Assembly: GCF_011683955.1 (NCBI RefSeq)
Contig: NZ_JAAQPI010000016.1
Location: forward strand, 62,001-126,000
DNA length: 64,000 bases
Source of the DNA: Pseudomaricurvus alkylphenolicus
GTDB lineage: Bacteria > Pseudomonadota > Gammaproteobacteria > Pseudomonadales > Cellvibrionaceae
Direction of reading: 5' to 3'
The notes under the pieces are model-generated. The model ran no database searches. It saw only the letters and a list, made by a program, of their open reading frames with translations, and was not told where the DNA came from. The position numbers and the translations under genes were made by a program. Positions 15,206 through 22,900 of the stretch are shown here, one piece after another. Position 1 is the stretch's first letter; each line of letters opens with the position of its first letter.

Positions 15206-15405
15206 TTATGGACGGGCACGCGATAGCCTTAAACGCGGGTTTAACTGGAGCCCTCATTGTCACCCTGATGATCTACTTCAGCAATATGGTTGAAAAGCAT
15301 TTTGGCAGCGTGGTTTACCACTACTACTCCATGCTGGGAGGGGCCGTAATCATGGCTACCTTGTTTAGTTTGGTCATCTTTGTAATCAGCTGGATCTGGT
15401 CGTAA
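15202..15405 (+). CDS. Small two-helix membrane protein (67 aa)
   Basis: Two membrane segments: about residues 12-29 (GLTGALIVTLMIYFSNMV) and 44-66 (MLGGAVIMATLFSLVIFVISWIW). ATGA-coupled to the gene before; a second ATG two codons in is possible. It is too far from the lysis genes to call a holin. Role unknown. Confidence 0.6.
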   Translation: MIMDGHAIALNAGLTGALIVTLMIYFSNMVEKHFGSVVYHYYSMLGGAVIMATLFSLVIFVISWIWS

Positions 15406-15788
15406 TGCAACGCAAAGCCACCAAACAGAGCAGGGCGGCCAACGCGGCCGAAAGGGCCTTTATCCGGACGGTCAAAGAGCTGCCCTGTGCGGCGTGCGGC
15501 TGCCCCGGGCCATGTATATACGACCATATCTGGGGATCGGCCAAGAAACTGTATTGGGGATTGGAGCGGGTACACGTCGGGCACTACGCGGGGATACCGC
15601 TTTGCCCTCAGTGCGACGAATTAAAAACGTGGGGGTCGAGGCGCAAGCTGGAGAGCATATGCGGGTTCAAGCAAGAAGAGTTGTGGATAAGGATGGTGGA
15701 GCGTCACAGTCTGCCGGTGCCGGAAAACGTCGTGGAGGCTATCAAAGAGTCATTGGCGTCGATCCCGACAGTTGCAAGCATGGCGTAG
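15405..15788 (+). CDS. HNH/Ref-like zinc-binding protein (127 aa)
   Basis: The order CAACGCPGPCIYDHIWG ... VHVGHYAGIPLCPQCDELK recalls the phage Ref/YbcO/HNH group, in which paired cysteines bind zinc and a His/Asp pair sits in the ββα-metal core. Such proteins nick DNA during recombination. It shares its first base with the stop of the preceding gene and overlaps the resolvase gene behind it, suggesting joint action. The exact family is uncertain. Confidence 0.55.
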   Translation: MQRKATKQSRAANAAERAFIRTVKELPCAACGCPGPCIYDHIWGSAKKLYWGLERVHVGHYAGIPLCPQCDELKTWGSRRKLESICGFKQEELWIRMVERHSLPVPENVVEAIKESLASIPTVASMA

Positions 15789-16171
15789 CGGTATACGACA
15801 GCGGCAAGCTTGCATCACTACATATGCTGGATCTGTTCGGACTGGTAGAGCTGGTGAAGGAAGGCGAGTGCTTGGTATCGATTGAGAACGTGCTGGCGAA
15901 CAAGTTTGTCTACAGCCGCAACGACAAGGGTAACCGATCGGTGTTGGCCAAGATCTCCAATGACATCGGAAGGAATCAACAGGCACAGGAGGAATTTTGC
16001 CGACTGTTGGCCCACTTGAAAGTGCCGTATGTACTCCATCGACCTCAAAGCGGCAACTGGAGTGAGAGAAAGGCCCTCTTCGAGAAGGTCACCGGCTGGA
16101 CCAAGCGAAGCAACAAAGACACCCGTTCAGCGGCCTATTTCGGCTGGCTGGCGCTGCAGGGGATGAATTGA
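15659..16171 (+). CDS. RuvC-like Holliday junction resolvase (170 aa)
   Basis: Shows the RNase H-fold acidic set of RuvC-type resolvases: VIGVDPDSCKHGVAVYD (Asp35), VSIENV (Glu), and NKDTRSAAYFGW (Asp near the end). Such enzymes cut branched phage DNA before packaging. The start is taken as ATG 15659 behind GGAGAG; GTG 15683 is an alternative. Either way it overlaps the HNH-like gene by more than 100 bases. Confidence 0.78.
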   Translation: MRVQARRVVDKDGGASQSAGAGKRRGGYQRVIGVDPDSCKHGVAVYDSGKLASLHMLDLFGLVELVKEGECLVSIENVLANKFVYSRNDKGNRSVLAKISNDIGRNQQAQEEFCRLLAHLKVPYVLHRPQSGNWSERKALFEKVTGWTKRSNKDTRSAAYFGWLALQGMN

Positions 16172-16359
16172 TGAGCAAAACAGTGCAATTGACCAAAGAC
16201 AAATACGGCTACATCACTCCAAAGAACGACGAAGATCTTCCTCTGTTCAAACACTGCTCCGAGGGAATGTACGCCGTTACCGAGGAATACTACCTGAAAG
16301 TTACCGAGCCGATGATGAAGATTCACGGCATCACCCGATGGGAACACGACTGGATATAG
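16171..16359 (+). CDS. Hypothetical phage protein (62 aa)
   Basis: ATG immediately after the resolvase stop, sharing one base. Small soluble protein with several Tyr/Lys residues. No family recognised. Confidence 0.6.
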   Translation: MSKTVQLTKDKYGYITPKNDEDLPLFKHCSEGMYAVTEEYYLKVTEPMMKIHGITRWEHDWI

Positions 16360-16363
16360 CGCC

Positions 16364-16468
16364 ATGAAAAAAGCCCGAATCTGCGAATGCGGCACCATTA
16401 CGATGAAACCCAAGTGCTCGAAGTGCCAGGCAACCACTAAGCCAGAGAAGAAGGAAAAGGCGAAATGA
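16364..16468 (+). CDS. Tiny zinc-ribbon protein (34 aa)
   Basis: Read directly: CECGTITMKPKCSKCQ gives a CxC...CxxC zinc-knuckle pattern between basic ends (MKKAR; KPEKKEKAK). Its stop overlaps the next start in an ATGA arrangement, which supports translation. Small zinc-ribbon proteins are common in nin-like blocks; the role is unknown. Confidence 0.55.
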   Translation: MKKARICECGTITMKPKCSKCQATTKPEKKEKAK

Positions 16469-16716
16469 CCATGAATCGGTACGGAAAGTTTGTAATCAGA
16501 AATAGGTTATTACGAGACCCCGCTGGTAGCGGAAAGATCATGCAGCTCATGGGGAGGATGATCGTTGTTAGAGCCGAACAGATGTGGCAAAGAGATGGGA
16601 TTGAATACACCGCCATTTCCGAACATTTCGACCCAATTGAAGAGGCCGCCGCGGTGCCAAATTACGTATTCGAGTTCACCGAGGAAGGTATTAAGTGTAC
16701 CAGGCAGCCTCACTGA
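16465..16716 (+). CDS. Hypothetical phage protein (83 aa)
   Basis: ATGA-coupled to the tiny zinc-ribbon gene (a second ATG lies two codons on). Mixed soluble sequence ending in a beta-like VPNYVFEFTEEGIKC. No family recognised. Confidence 0.6.
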   Translation: MTMNRYGKFVIRNRLLRDPAGSGKIMQLMGRMIVVRAEQMWQRDGIEYTAISEHFDPIEEAAAVPNYVFEFTEEGIKCTRQPH

Positions 16717-16759
16717 TCTACCCGAACATCGACTGTGAACCACGTTGGAGGAAGCATAG

Positions 16760-17152
16760 ATGGCTGAAGACCGCAATTGGCGAGACGATACGGTCAACCT
16801 GCTCGATCAGTGGTCCCGATGGCTTGGCGGCAGATTGGACACGGAGTTTAACAGCGGCGATGCGTTGCAGAGGTTGAGAGGCAGTGCGGTACCGTGCCCC
16901 ATCATTACTGACCACGACGCCCTGATCGTCGACGGTGTGCTAGCGCAGCTGAAATTCCAAGACCGGGAGATGTACGACATTGTGACCACGTATCACCGCG
17001 AGTGCAGCAACATCACCAAACTGGCTCGACGACTGGGGCAGCCGCGGCAACGGGTCAACGTGCTGTACGAATCGGGCATAGCCTGGGTCGGCGCCAAGAT
17101 TGATTTCTCGTCGCTGGAGAGTCTGGAATTACTGACGCTGCTCACTGCTTAA
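16760..17152 (+). CDS. Q-like late antiterminator (130 aa)
   Basis: Last gene of the early right operon, directly followed by two intrinsic terminators and then the lysis genes, the exact place of phage Q proteins. The C-terminal half has a sigma-4-like helix-turn-helix (TTYHRECSNITKLARRLGQPRQRVNVLYESGIAWVG in parts, about residues 75-112), as in several Q/ArpU-type regulators. It should let RNA polymerase read through into the late genes. Confidence 0.6.
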   Translation: MAEDRNWRDDTVNLLDQWSRWLGGRLDTEFNSGDALQRLRGSAVPCPIITDHDALIVDGVLAQLKFQDREMYDIVTTYHRECSNITKLARRLGQPRQRVNVLYESGIAWVGAKIDFSSLESLELLTLLTA

Positions 17153-17249
17153 AAATTAACCAGCAGAAATTTGTTGCCCGAGGTTGCAACCTGTTTTAAC
17201 CTTTTTCGTGTACGGTGCCGAAAGCACCCGATAAGCTACGCACAGCACC

Positions 17250-17282
17250 AAAAGCCCTGGCCTAAACCGCCGGGGCTTTTTC
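17250..17282 (+). terminator. Intrinsic terminator after the Q-like gene
   Basis: AAAAGCCC, a GGC/GCC inner stem and GGGGCTTTTT form a hairpin with a T run. The wider stretch 17153-17363 holds no gene; it should contain the late promoter and antitermination site, which I cannot pinpoint. Confidence 0.65.
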
Positions 17283-17322
17283 GTTTCTGGCCAACAATAA
17301 TTACGTGGAACTCTCCTCCATA

Positions 17323-17347
17323 GCCCGCCTCGTGCGGGCATTTTTTG
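17323..17347 (+). terminator. Second intrinsic terminator before the lysis genes
   Basis: GCCCGC, a five-base loop and GCGGGC are followed by ATTTTTTG. It lies about 17 bases before the holin start, so expression of the lysis and late genes needs antitermination. Confidence 0.75.
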
Positions 17348-17363
17348 TTAAGGGACAAGCAAA

Positions 17364-17690
17364 TTGGAAAAGCAACACGCCGTCGAGCAAGCGATCATTT
17401 CAGGATCTGGAACTTTCGCCAAGGGCTCCGGTGTCACCGCCATTGCGTCGAGTCTTTCCCAAAAAATTGCCAATGACCCCGACTGGTTGAGCATGTCAGA
17501 CCTGGGGATCATCGTTGGTATGGCCGGTGTAGTCATTGGATTGCTGGTGAATTTGTTGTTCCAGATCATCAGAAACAAGCGAGAGAGTCGGTACCAGAAA
17601 CGAGAGGACGAGCGAGCGCAGGAGCTTCACAACGCGAAAATGCGAGCCATACGAAGGCAAGTCAATGGGCGATCTGACCCAAAATTTTAG
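17364..17690 (+). CDS. Holin, HK022-type (108 aa)
   Basis: One strong membrane segment (about residues 47-69, LGIIVGMAGVVIGLLVNLLFQII) is followed by a highly charged tail (RNKRESRYQKREDERAQE), the layout of type II holins of the HK022 kind. A weaker amphipathic segment lies at about 11-35. Start TTG at 17364 behind AAGGGA. It is first in the lysis cassette and overlaps the endolysin gene by 26 bases. It should open the inner membrane. Confidence 0.75.
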   Translation: MEKQHAVEQAIISGSGTFAKGSGVTAIASSLSQKIANDPDWLSMSDLGIIVGMAGVVIGLLVNLLFQIIRNKRESRYQKREDERAQELHNAKMRAIRRQVNGRSDPKF

Positions 17691-18093
17691 CCGCTCAGAG
17701 TTCGAGTGCCCCTGTGGTTGCGGCCTCGATACCGTCGACGCCGAACTGCTGAGAGCCATGCAGGACGCGGTGTTTTACTTTGCCATGCCAACGCACGTCA
17801 CCCGCGTCTACTGCTGGATCACCAGCGGATGCCGGTGCAAACGCCATAACCGAAAGGTAGGCGGCGAAGACGAATCGCTACACCTGATTGGCAGGGCTGC
17901 TGATCACGTGATGGAGCAACGGCTCTTCAATGGCCAACGCATCATTGTCGACACCGATGTTCTGGCTGATTACTACGACCGAATTTTTCCGAACCGTTAT
18001 GGGATAGGTAAATACCCAGACGGTCGGGTTCATTTTGACACAAGAACCGGCGACCACGAGCGCTGGGACGAACGCAAACCGGAGGAGTTATGA
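17665..18093 (+). CDS. Endolysin, M15-family peptidase (142 aa)
   Basis: Cuts peptide bridges of peptidoglycan. Zinc-site pattern of the M15 family: SGCRCKRHNRKVGG, then LHLIGRAADH (His...Asp), and VHFDTR near the end. The start FSRSEFECPCGCG is typical of the small phage M15 enzymes. No signal peptide, so it needs the holin to reach the wall. Confidence 0.88.
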   Translation: MGDLTQNFSRSEFECPCGCGLDTVDAELLRAMQDAVFYFAMPTHVTRVYCWITSGCRCKRHNRKVGGEDESLHLIGRAADHVMEQRLFNGQRIIVDTDVLADYYDRIFPNRYGIGKYPDGRVHFDTRTGDHERWDERKPEEL

Positions 18094-18629
18094 ACGAACT
18101 GCAGCACTACCAGTGCCACAAGAAAGTACACGCGCAGCCAATGACCAAGGGCGAGTACAACCAGACCCGCGACCGTAAGGTGCCGGGTGACCCCAGTGAA
18201 GAGGGCTATCTGGTCGTCTACAGCAAGGACACACCTGATCACTACGAAAGCTGGAGTCCGAAAAAGCAGTTTGACGAAGGGTATTCCCTGATTGGAGGTC
18301 TGTCCGATGATTCCATTGAAGCTGAAATTCAGGCGAAGGGCCTTACTGCGCCAAGAGTCACGCCTGATCAGATAGACAATCTGCTCAACGGCTGTGACGT
18401 GATTTGCCAGGTTGTGCCGGGCACCACTACCACGGTTGCCACTGTGGTCGATGCCAACGGCTTCACGATCTGTTCTGAAATTTCGGCCTGCGCTTCTCCG
18501 GAGAACTTCGACAAGGAGCTGGGCGAGAAAATCGCTACCGATCGAGCGCTGAAGGTTGCTCGTGATGAGCTTTGGCGTCTAGAGGGTTATCTCCTGAAGC
18601 GTAAGCTGGCCGAAGGCGGTGCTCAGTGA
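18090..18629 (+). CDS. N4 gp49/Sf6 gp66-family protein (179 aa)
   Basis: The C-terminal 80 residues carry the family block (VVPGTTTTVATVVDANGF, CASPENFDKELG, LWRLEGYLLKRKL) known from N4 gp49 and Sf6 gene 66. The N-terminal half (HYQCHKKVHAQPMTKGEY ... YLVVYSKDTPDHYESWSP) is a separate domain often joined to it in phages. The role of the family is not established. ATGA-coupled to the endolysin gene. Confidence 0.8.
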   Translation: MNELQHYQCHKKVHAQPMTKGEYNQTRDRKVPGDPSEEGYLVVYSKDTPDHYESWSPKKQFDEGYSLIGGLSDDSIEAEIQAKGLTAPRVTPDQIDNLLNGCDVICQVVPGTTTTVATVVDANGFTICSEISACASPENFDKELGEKIATDRALKVARDELWRLEGYLLKRKLAEGGAQ

Positions 18630-18799
18630 AAATGACAATCACTGCCATTGCCCTGTGCCTGACACTGCAAGGCTGCCAGCTGCTGAGCGCCTGCGCCGCT
18701 AATCCCGCAGGTTGCGCCGATGTGGTCACCACCACGGTATCCACCGGTAAAACCATTCACGACGCAGCCAAGGCGCCGGAAGAAGAAACCGAGCAGTGA
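18626..18799 (+). CDS. Tiny lipoprotein in the lysis cassette (57 aa)
   Basis: Start GTG overlapping the previous stop (GTGA). Signal MKMTITAIALCLTLQGC ends in lipobox LQGC with the lipidated Cys at residue 17. The mature 41 residues hold several further cysteines and a Thr/Ala-rich acidic tail. The place and size recall an outer-membrane spanin subunit, but it is not Pro-rich and no inner-membrane partner is seen. Its stop overlaps the lipase start as GTGA. Confidence 0.65.
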   Translation: MKMTITAIALCLTLQGCQLLSACAANPAGCADVVTTTVSTGKTIHDAAKAPEEETEQ

Positions 18800-19416
18800 A
18801 AACCCAGCCGACGCACCATGAACTGGCTCAGCTCAGCGACCTGAGTTACCAGCGCAAAACGTTCGCGGTGCGTGAGGTTGAGGTGCTGATTGAGCGCTTT
18901 GAGCGTTACCAGGTGGTGGCGTTTCGAGGCACAGAGTTTTCCAGAATGTGGGAGAAGGGCGGCTTCTGGGATGTGTTGCGCGATTTGCGCGTACTGCCGG
19001 CCAGTTATCTGGACCTGAGAGGCCACGCTGGCTTTCTCCGTGGTGTAAAGGCTGTCGAATGGATGCTGCTTGGCTCGCTGGACAAGAACAAACCGGTTTA
19101 CGTGACCGGCCACTCTTTGGGCGGCGGCCTGGCCATTCCTGCCGCGCGACTGCTCGATAAGAACGGGTTCGACGTCGCCGAGCTGGTGACCTTTGGCACG
19201 CCTCGCTGTATCAGCCAGGGCCATGACTATTTCCGTCACATCAAAGTAACCGAGTACGAATACGGCAACGACATTGTTCCAACCCTGCAATTCTGGTCCA
19301 CACGCAAGCACATAAACCGAACACCATTGGGCAAGCGCCGCAGCAAGAACTGGTTTTGGATGCGGACCTGGGGCGATCACGATTTGACGCTGTATATCGG
19401 GTCGCTTCAGGCGTAA
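18796..19416 (+). CDS. Lipase of the class 3 type (206 aa)
   Basis: Alpha/beta hydrolase that should cleave ester bonds in lipids. The nucleophile elbow is VTGHSLGGG (Ser107), with Asp159 in YGNDIVP and His195 in WGDHD completing the triad; VAFRGTEF forms the oxyanion block typical of class 3 lipases. No signal peptide, so it stays in the cytoplasm until holin action, or is in the virion. It is coupled to the tiny lipoprotein and directly follows the lysis genes, suggesting a lysis role on membranes. Confidence 0.85.
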   Translation: MKTQPTHHELAQLSDLSYQRKTFAVREVEVLIERFERYQVVAFRGTEFSRMWEKGGFWDVLRDLRVLPASYLDLRGHAGFLRGVKAVEWMLLGSLDKNKPVYVTGHSLGGGLAIPAARLLDKNGFDVAELVTFGTPRCISQGHDYFRHIKVTEYEYGNDIVPTLQFWSTRKHINRTPLGKRRSKNWFWMRTWGDHDLTLYIGSLQA

Positions 19417-19429
19417 GGGTAAAGACTGA

Positions 19430-19909
19430 ATGCAGGTACAGGAGATCAAACGCAGGCCGCAGCGCACCGGACAGGTTCGCACGGAGCAGCGCTTTACGCT
19501 GGACGACGGTCGCGTGTTTGTTCGTCAGGTCAACGCCGCCAGTGACAGTGAACTTGCCACCAACATTGCCGCCGCTCAAGCCAAGCTCTTAACCCGCGTC
19601 GCTCAGCAGGACGCGATCGAGGCGGTGGCGCAGGGCGTGTCCACGGCCTACCTAACCGCAACCCTGTCCCAGGTGCAATTCGCGTGGCTGCAAAAAGGGT
19701 TCAACGAAACCGATCCCGTAACGGCGTACGACATCCTCAAAGAGGTTGCGCCCGCGGTGCTCAGCCTGGGCTATACCGCCGCGCAATACGCTGCGGCCTT
19801 TGGCTCCACCGAAGAGGAGGCGCAGCGCTTACTGGATCGCTGGGCGTATCTAAGCAGCGACCCCGACACAATCGAAGCCGCCAGGGCTCTCAAGAGCGGT
19901 GATCTCTGA
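19430..19909 (+). CDS. Hypothetical phage protein upstream of the tailspike gene (159 aa)
   Basis: Soluble Ala/Gln-rich protein. The N-terminal 40 residues are beta-like (RTGQVRTEQRFTLDDGRVFVRQVN) and the rest helical. It shares one base with the next gene. It may be a virion or fibre-associated protein by position; no family recognised. Confidence 0.6.
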   Translation: MQVQEIKRRPQRTGQVRTEQRFTLDDGRVFVRQVNAASDSELATNIAAAQAKLLTRVAQQDAIEAVAQGVSTAYLTATLSQVQFAWLQKGFNETDPVTAYDILKEVAPAVLSLGYTAAQYAAAFGSTEEEAQRLLDRWAYLSSDPDTIEAARALKSGDL

Positions 19910-21282
19910 TGTCGTATTTCTACGTTAAGAGCGGCTTTGGCACCCGGACGACGGGCGGCGGGACCACAAAACAATCCGGTAGCTTTGCCTCACTTGGTGC
20001 GGCCAATGTGTATGCCACCTACGCCGACGCGGTAGCCGATGGTGCCGGGTCCGGGGATATTGTGTGTTTTTCACATCTGCACTACGAGACGAATGCGGGG
20101 TTTACGTTAAACGGTCCGCAATCGGGCGATGGCCTGCAATTGCAGTGTGTGGATGACACGGCGTGTGAAACGCCTTATGTGTCCACGGCTGCCAATTTCA
20201 ATAACAGCGGTGGTGGCAGCGCGTTAGCGTACGACGGTATTTTCTACCTCTACGGTGTCTGGTCAAAATCCAATAACGACATCAGTGTAGCGGCTCTCAA
20301 TACGTTCAGCATCAGCGAAGACTGTACCTTTCAGGCCACAGGTGCGAGCGATGTGTGTATGAACATCAGTGCTGACGGGGCGTATCACTTAGCCCTAAAC
20401 CCCACGTTTGTTGCGGACGTGACAACCGTTGGCTTAATACAGCTTTCCCAGGGGTCCGTGATTGAGGTCTGCGGGGGCAGTGTCGACCCTACCGTTAAAC
20501 CGACGAGCGTGATTCGTGGTGCGGGCGCGCGAGGGTTCACGGCCAGGTTAAACGGCGTCGATTTCACCAATGTGACCGATTACATATTGGAAAACATTGG
20601 CGGAACGATAGGGTCTGATGACAACATCAATGTCACGATGCAAGGGTGTAAGGTCGCGGCGGGTTTGACCGCGTTTGTTGAGGAAGAATTCACCAATTAC
20701 ACCCACCGATTCCAAGCGTATAACTGTTCGTCCGACAGTGCGGCCGCTGAGTATCAATTCCACATCGAGGGTTATGGCGGCTACGTCGACGATCAGGACG
20801 ACGCGGGCATTCACCGCGATGAATCCATAGCCTTCCCCGGCGGCGAGAAAGTGTCCGCCCACTGCGTCACCAATACAAAGGCTACGATTTGCACGCCGTT
20901 CTGGTTTGATCTGCCCGCTCCGGCGGTAGATCTCAGTCAGGCGGCCAGCGACACCTTGCGCATTTACCTGGCCAGTACGGCCAGTCTCACCGATCTGGAT
21001 GTGTGGGTCGAGGTGATGTACCCCGACGGCACCAACAAGCAGACCTGGAACCGCGTCACCACGCGCAACAGCGACCGGCTCGCCGCTTCGGGAACCGCAC
21101 TGACCACCGATTCGGGTTCAACGTGGAAGAACGGCGCTTCCGATCTCACCGGTTACAACGAGTATTACATCGACGTCGACACCAGTGGTGACGCAGGCGC
21201 GGACTGTGTGCCCATCATTCGTGTTTTCGTTGCCAAGGCTTCCACCACCATCTATTTCGACGTAAAGGTAGACGCGGTATAA
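19909..21282 (+). CDS. Putative tailspike/receptor-binding protein, beta-helix type (457 aa)
   Basis: Gly/Ser/Thr/Asn-rich, with many short beta repeats in residues about 50-270, as in right-handed beta-helix spike proteins of phages. The C-terminal 170 residues look like a beta-sandwich lectin-type domain (TICTPFWFDLPAP, DTLRIYLAST, VIIRVFVAK-like strands). It should touch the cell surface; no glycosidase active site can be assigned. Confidence 0.6.
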   Translation: MSYFYVKSGFGTRTTGGGTTKQSGSFASLGAANVYATYADAVADGAGSGDIVCFSHLHYETNAGFTLNGPQSGDGLQLQCVDDTACETPYVSTAANFNNSGGGSALAYDGIFYLYGVWSKSNNDISVAALNTFSISEDCTFQATGASDVCMNISADGAYHLALNPTFVADVTTVGLIQLSQGSVIEVCGGSVDPTVKPTSVIRGAGARGFTARLNGVDFTNVTDYILENIGGTIGSDDNINVTMQGCKVAAGLTAFVEEEFTNYTHRFQAYNCSSDSAAAEYQFHIEGYGGYVDDQDDAGIHRDESIAFPGGEKVSAHCVTNTKATICTPFWFDLPAPAVDLSQAASDTLRIYLASTASLTDLDVWVEVMYPDGTNKQTWNRVTTRNSDRLAASGTALTTDSGSTWKNGASDLTGYNEYYIDVDTSGDAGADCVPIIRVFVAKASTTIYFDVKVDAV

Positions 21283-21285
21283 CCC

Positions 21286-21885
21286 ATGACCCTGCGCATT
21301 GTTAACGGTCGCATCGTTGATTTTGGTTCGGCGAGCGGCGAGCTGCGCATTATCAATGGGCGTATCGTTGAGTTTCCGTCTGGGGCCGGCGGGGGAGGGT
21401 TAAGCATATCGCCAACAGCAATAGCCAGCCTGGAACAGTTTGGTTCCATGGAGCTTACAACGGGCCTGGTCCAAATAACCCCAACAGCAATTGCCAGCAT
21501 AGAGGCGTTTGGTTCGTCACAGATCACCAGCGCAGAGATTCTCCTTCCAGGCTCAATTGCCAGTGGAGAGGCTTTCGGCGGAGTGACTATTCAGGCGGGC
21601 GCGGTTGCTATTCAGCCATCGGCTATTGTCAGCGCTGAAGCATTCGGTGTAGCTGAGGTCGGATCCGGAGTATCGATCTATCCCGCTGGCGTGGTAACCG
21701 CTGAAGCGTTCGGCGGGGCGTCACTAACACCTGGGGTGGTGTACATCATCCCAGGCAGTATCACCAGCAAAGAACAATTCGGTATCGCTCAGGTGGGCGA
21801 CATCATCATAACCGGCAACCTCGGGGTAATCCGCAAGGTCGTACAAACAGTGAATCGGCCGGTAAATCAAGTACTTACAGACTGA
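21286..21885 (+). CDS. Tail-fibre-type protein with six 22-23-residue repeats (199 aa)
   Basis: Residues about 39-180 consist of six units built on the pattern I-x-P-x-A-I-x-S-x-E-A-F-G followed by a short variable beta stretch. The units lie head to tail with no gaps, suggesting a rod-like beta structure. The N-terminus (TLRIVNGRIVDFGS, repeated as ELRIINGRIVEFPS) is a separate duplicated motif. It lies among receptor-binding genes; virion location is inferred. Confidence 0.65.
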   Translation: MTLRIVNGRIVDFGSASGELRIINGRIVEFPSGAGGGGLSISPTAIASLEQFGSMELTTGLVQITPTAIASIEAFGSSQITSAEILLPGSIASGEAFGGVTIQAGAVAIQPSAIVSAEAFGVAEVGSGVSIYPAGVVTAEAFGGASLTPGVVYIIPGSITSKEQFGIAQVGDIIITGNLGVIRKVVQTVNRPVNQVLTD

Positions 21886-21892
21886 GGTCACT

Positions 21893-22300
21893 ATGGCAAA
21901 TGCACTGTACGACTATGGCAGAGAGAGCTTTCTCGGCGGCCTTATCGACTGGGACACGGACGATACTCGAATCATTCTGATTGATGAGGCCGATGACACC
22001 ATTGACCTGGCCAACGACCAGGACTTAGCAGACCGAGCGGCGGCATCGAGGGTGGCAACCTCCGGCGCCATGGGCACCAAAACCATTGCCGCGGGTGTTG
22101 CTGATGCCGCTGACGTGACGCTGAGCTCAGTCACTGGTGACGAGTCCGAATCAATCGATATTTACAAGCACACCGGTACAGAGGCAACGAGCACACTAAT
22201 TGCCAACATCGACACGGCAACCGGTCTGCCAGTAACGCCCAACGGTGGTGACATCACCATCCAGTGGGACAGTGGCGTCAACAAGATCTTCAAGCTGTGA
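21893..22300 (+). CDS. Phage structural-type protein (135 aa)
   Basis: Begins MANALYDYGRESFLGGLIDWD, a start seen in a widespread family of small phage proteins near tail genes, and has beta-type repeats after that (TIAAGVADAADVTLSSV, GGDITIQWDSG). Function not established. GTGA-coupled to the next gene. Confidence 0.65.
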   Translation: MANALYDYGRESFLGGLIDWDTDDTRIILIDEADDTIDLANDQDLADRAAASRVATSGAMGTKTIAAGVADAADVTLSSVTGDESESIDIYKHTGTEATSTLIANIDTATGLPVTPNGGDITIQWDSGVNKIFKL

Positions 22301-22656
22301 AAGAAACCATTCGACTGCTTCGCCACAACGATCAGATTGTGTTCTTGGTGAACGGTCAGTTAACCACCAGCTTTGGCCCGGAAGTGGCCAAAGTGGTGGC
22401 CAGGGAGCTTGTTTCCCTCGCACGTCAGATTGAGAACGATGCCAACCCAGAAAGGCAGATCATGGATCAAGCCATTCTCATGAGGGCGGGCATCAATATC
22501 GGCCTGAACTCAAACCCCAAGTTACTGAGTGAAGCCCACAAGGAAGCCCAGTGGAATCGGGACCTGCGCCTGGCAATGAAAGGCGCTCCGGGCATACCCA
22601 GTAACGAGGTGGTCGGTACACCAACCGTTATTCGAGGCAAACGCCATGAGTCTTAA
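22297..22656 (+). CDS. Hypothetical phage protein (119 aa)
   Basis: GTG start overlapping the previous stop. Helical, with a start of beta type (IRLLRHNDQIVFLVNGQLTTSFG). No family recognised. It overlaps the next gene by eleven bases and lies in the block ahead of the terminase genes. Confidence 0.6.
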   Translation: MKETIRLLRHNDQIVFLVNGQLTTSFGPEVAKVVARELVSLARQIENDANPERQIMDQAILMRAGINIGLNSNPKLLSEAHKEAQWNRDLRLAMKGAPGIPSNEVVGTPTVIRGKRHES

Positions 22657-22900
22657 AGAATTCTTCTTCGGGAAAGAGTCTGAACCGGATCCGGTAACGC
22701 TCACCGAAGAGTACAAGCAAGCCCAGCGCCAGCAGCACTACGGTGCGCTGATTGCCAAAAATCAGGAGCTGTCCGCCCAGCGTGAAGCCCTGAGATCTGA
22801 GCAGAAGGCCGTTGTAGTAGAGCGTGAGGCCATGGAAAAAGAGTTTCCCGAGCTGCCACGTCTCTATCAGCTGGCCCAGCAGGCGAAGGGAGAGGGTTAA
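22646..22900 (+). CDS. Hypothetical coiled-coil protein before the terminase genes (84 aa)
   Basis: Predicted coiled coil over about residues 20-70 (EEYKQAQRQQHYGALIAKN ... EREAMEKEFPEL). No membrane segment, so not an i-spanin. Its stop shares one base with the terminase small subunit start. No family recognised. Confidence 0.6.
   Translation: MSLKEFFFGKESEPDPVTLTEEYKQAQRQQHYGALIAKNQELSAQREALRSEQKAVVVEREAMEKEFPELPRLYQLAQQAKGEG

Noticed and set aside
22646-22900. Possible i-spanin (coiled coil near the lysis region)
   Set aside because: No N-terminal membrane segment or signal; it sits beside the terminase genes rather than in the lysis cassette.
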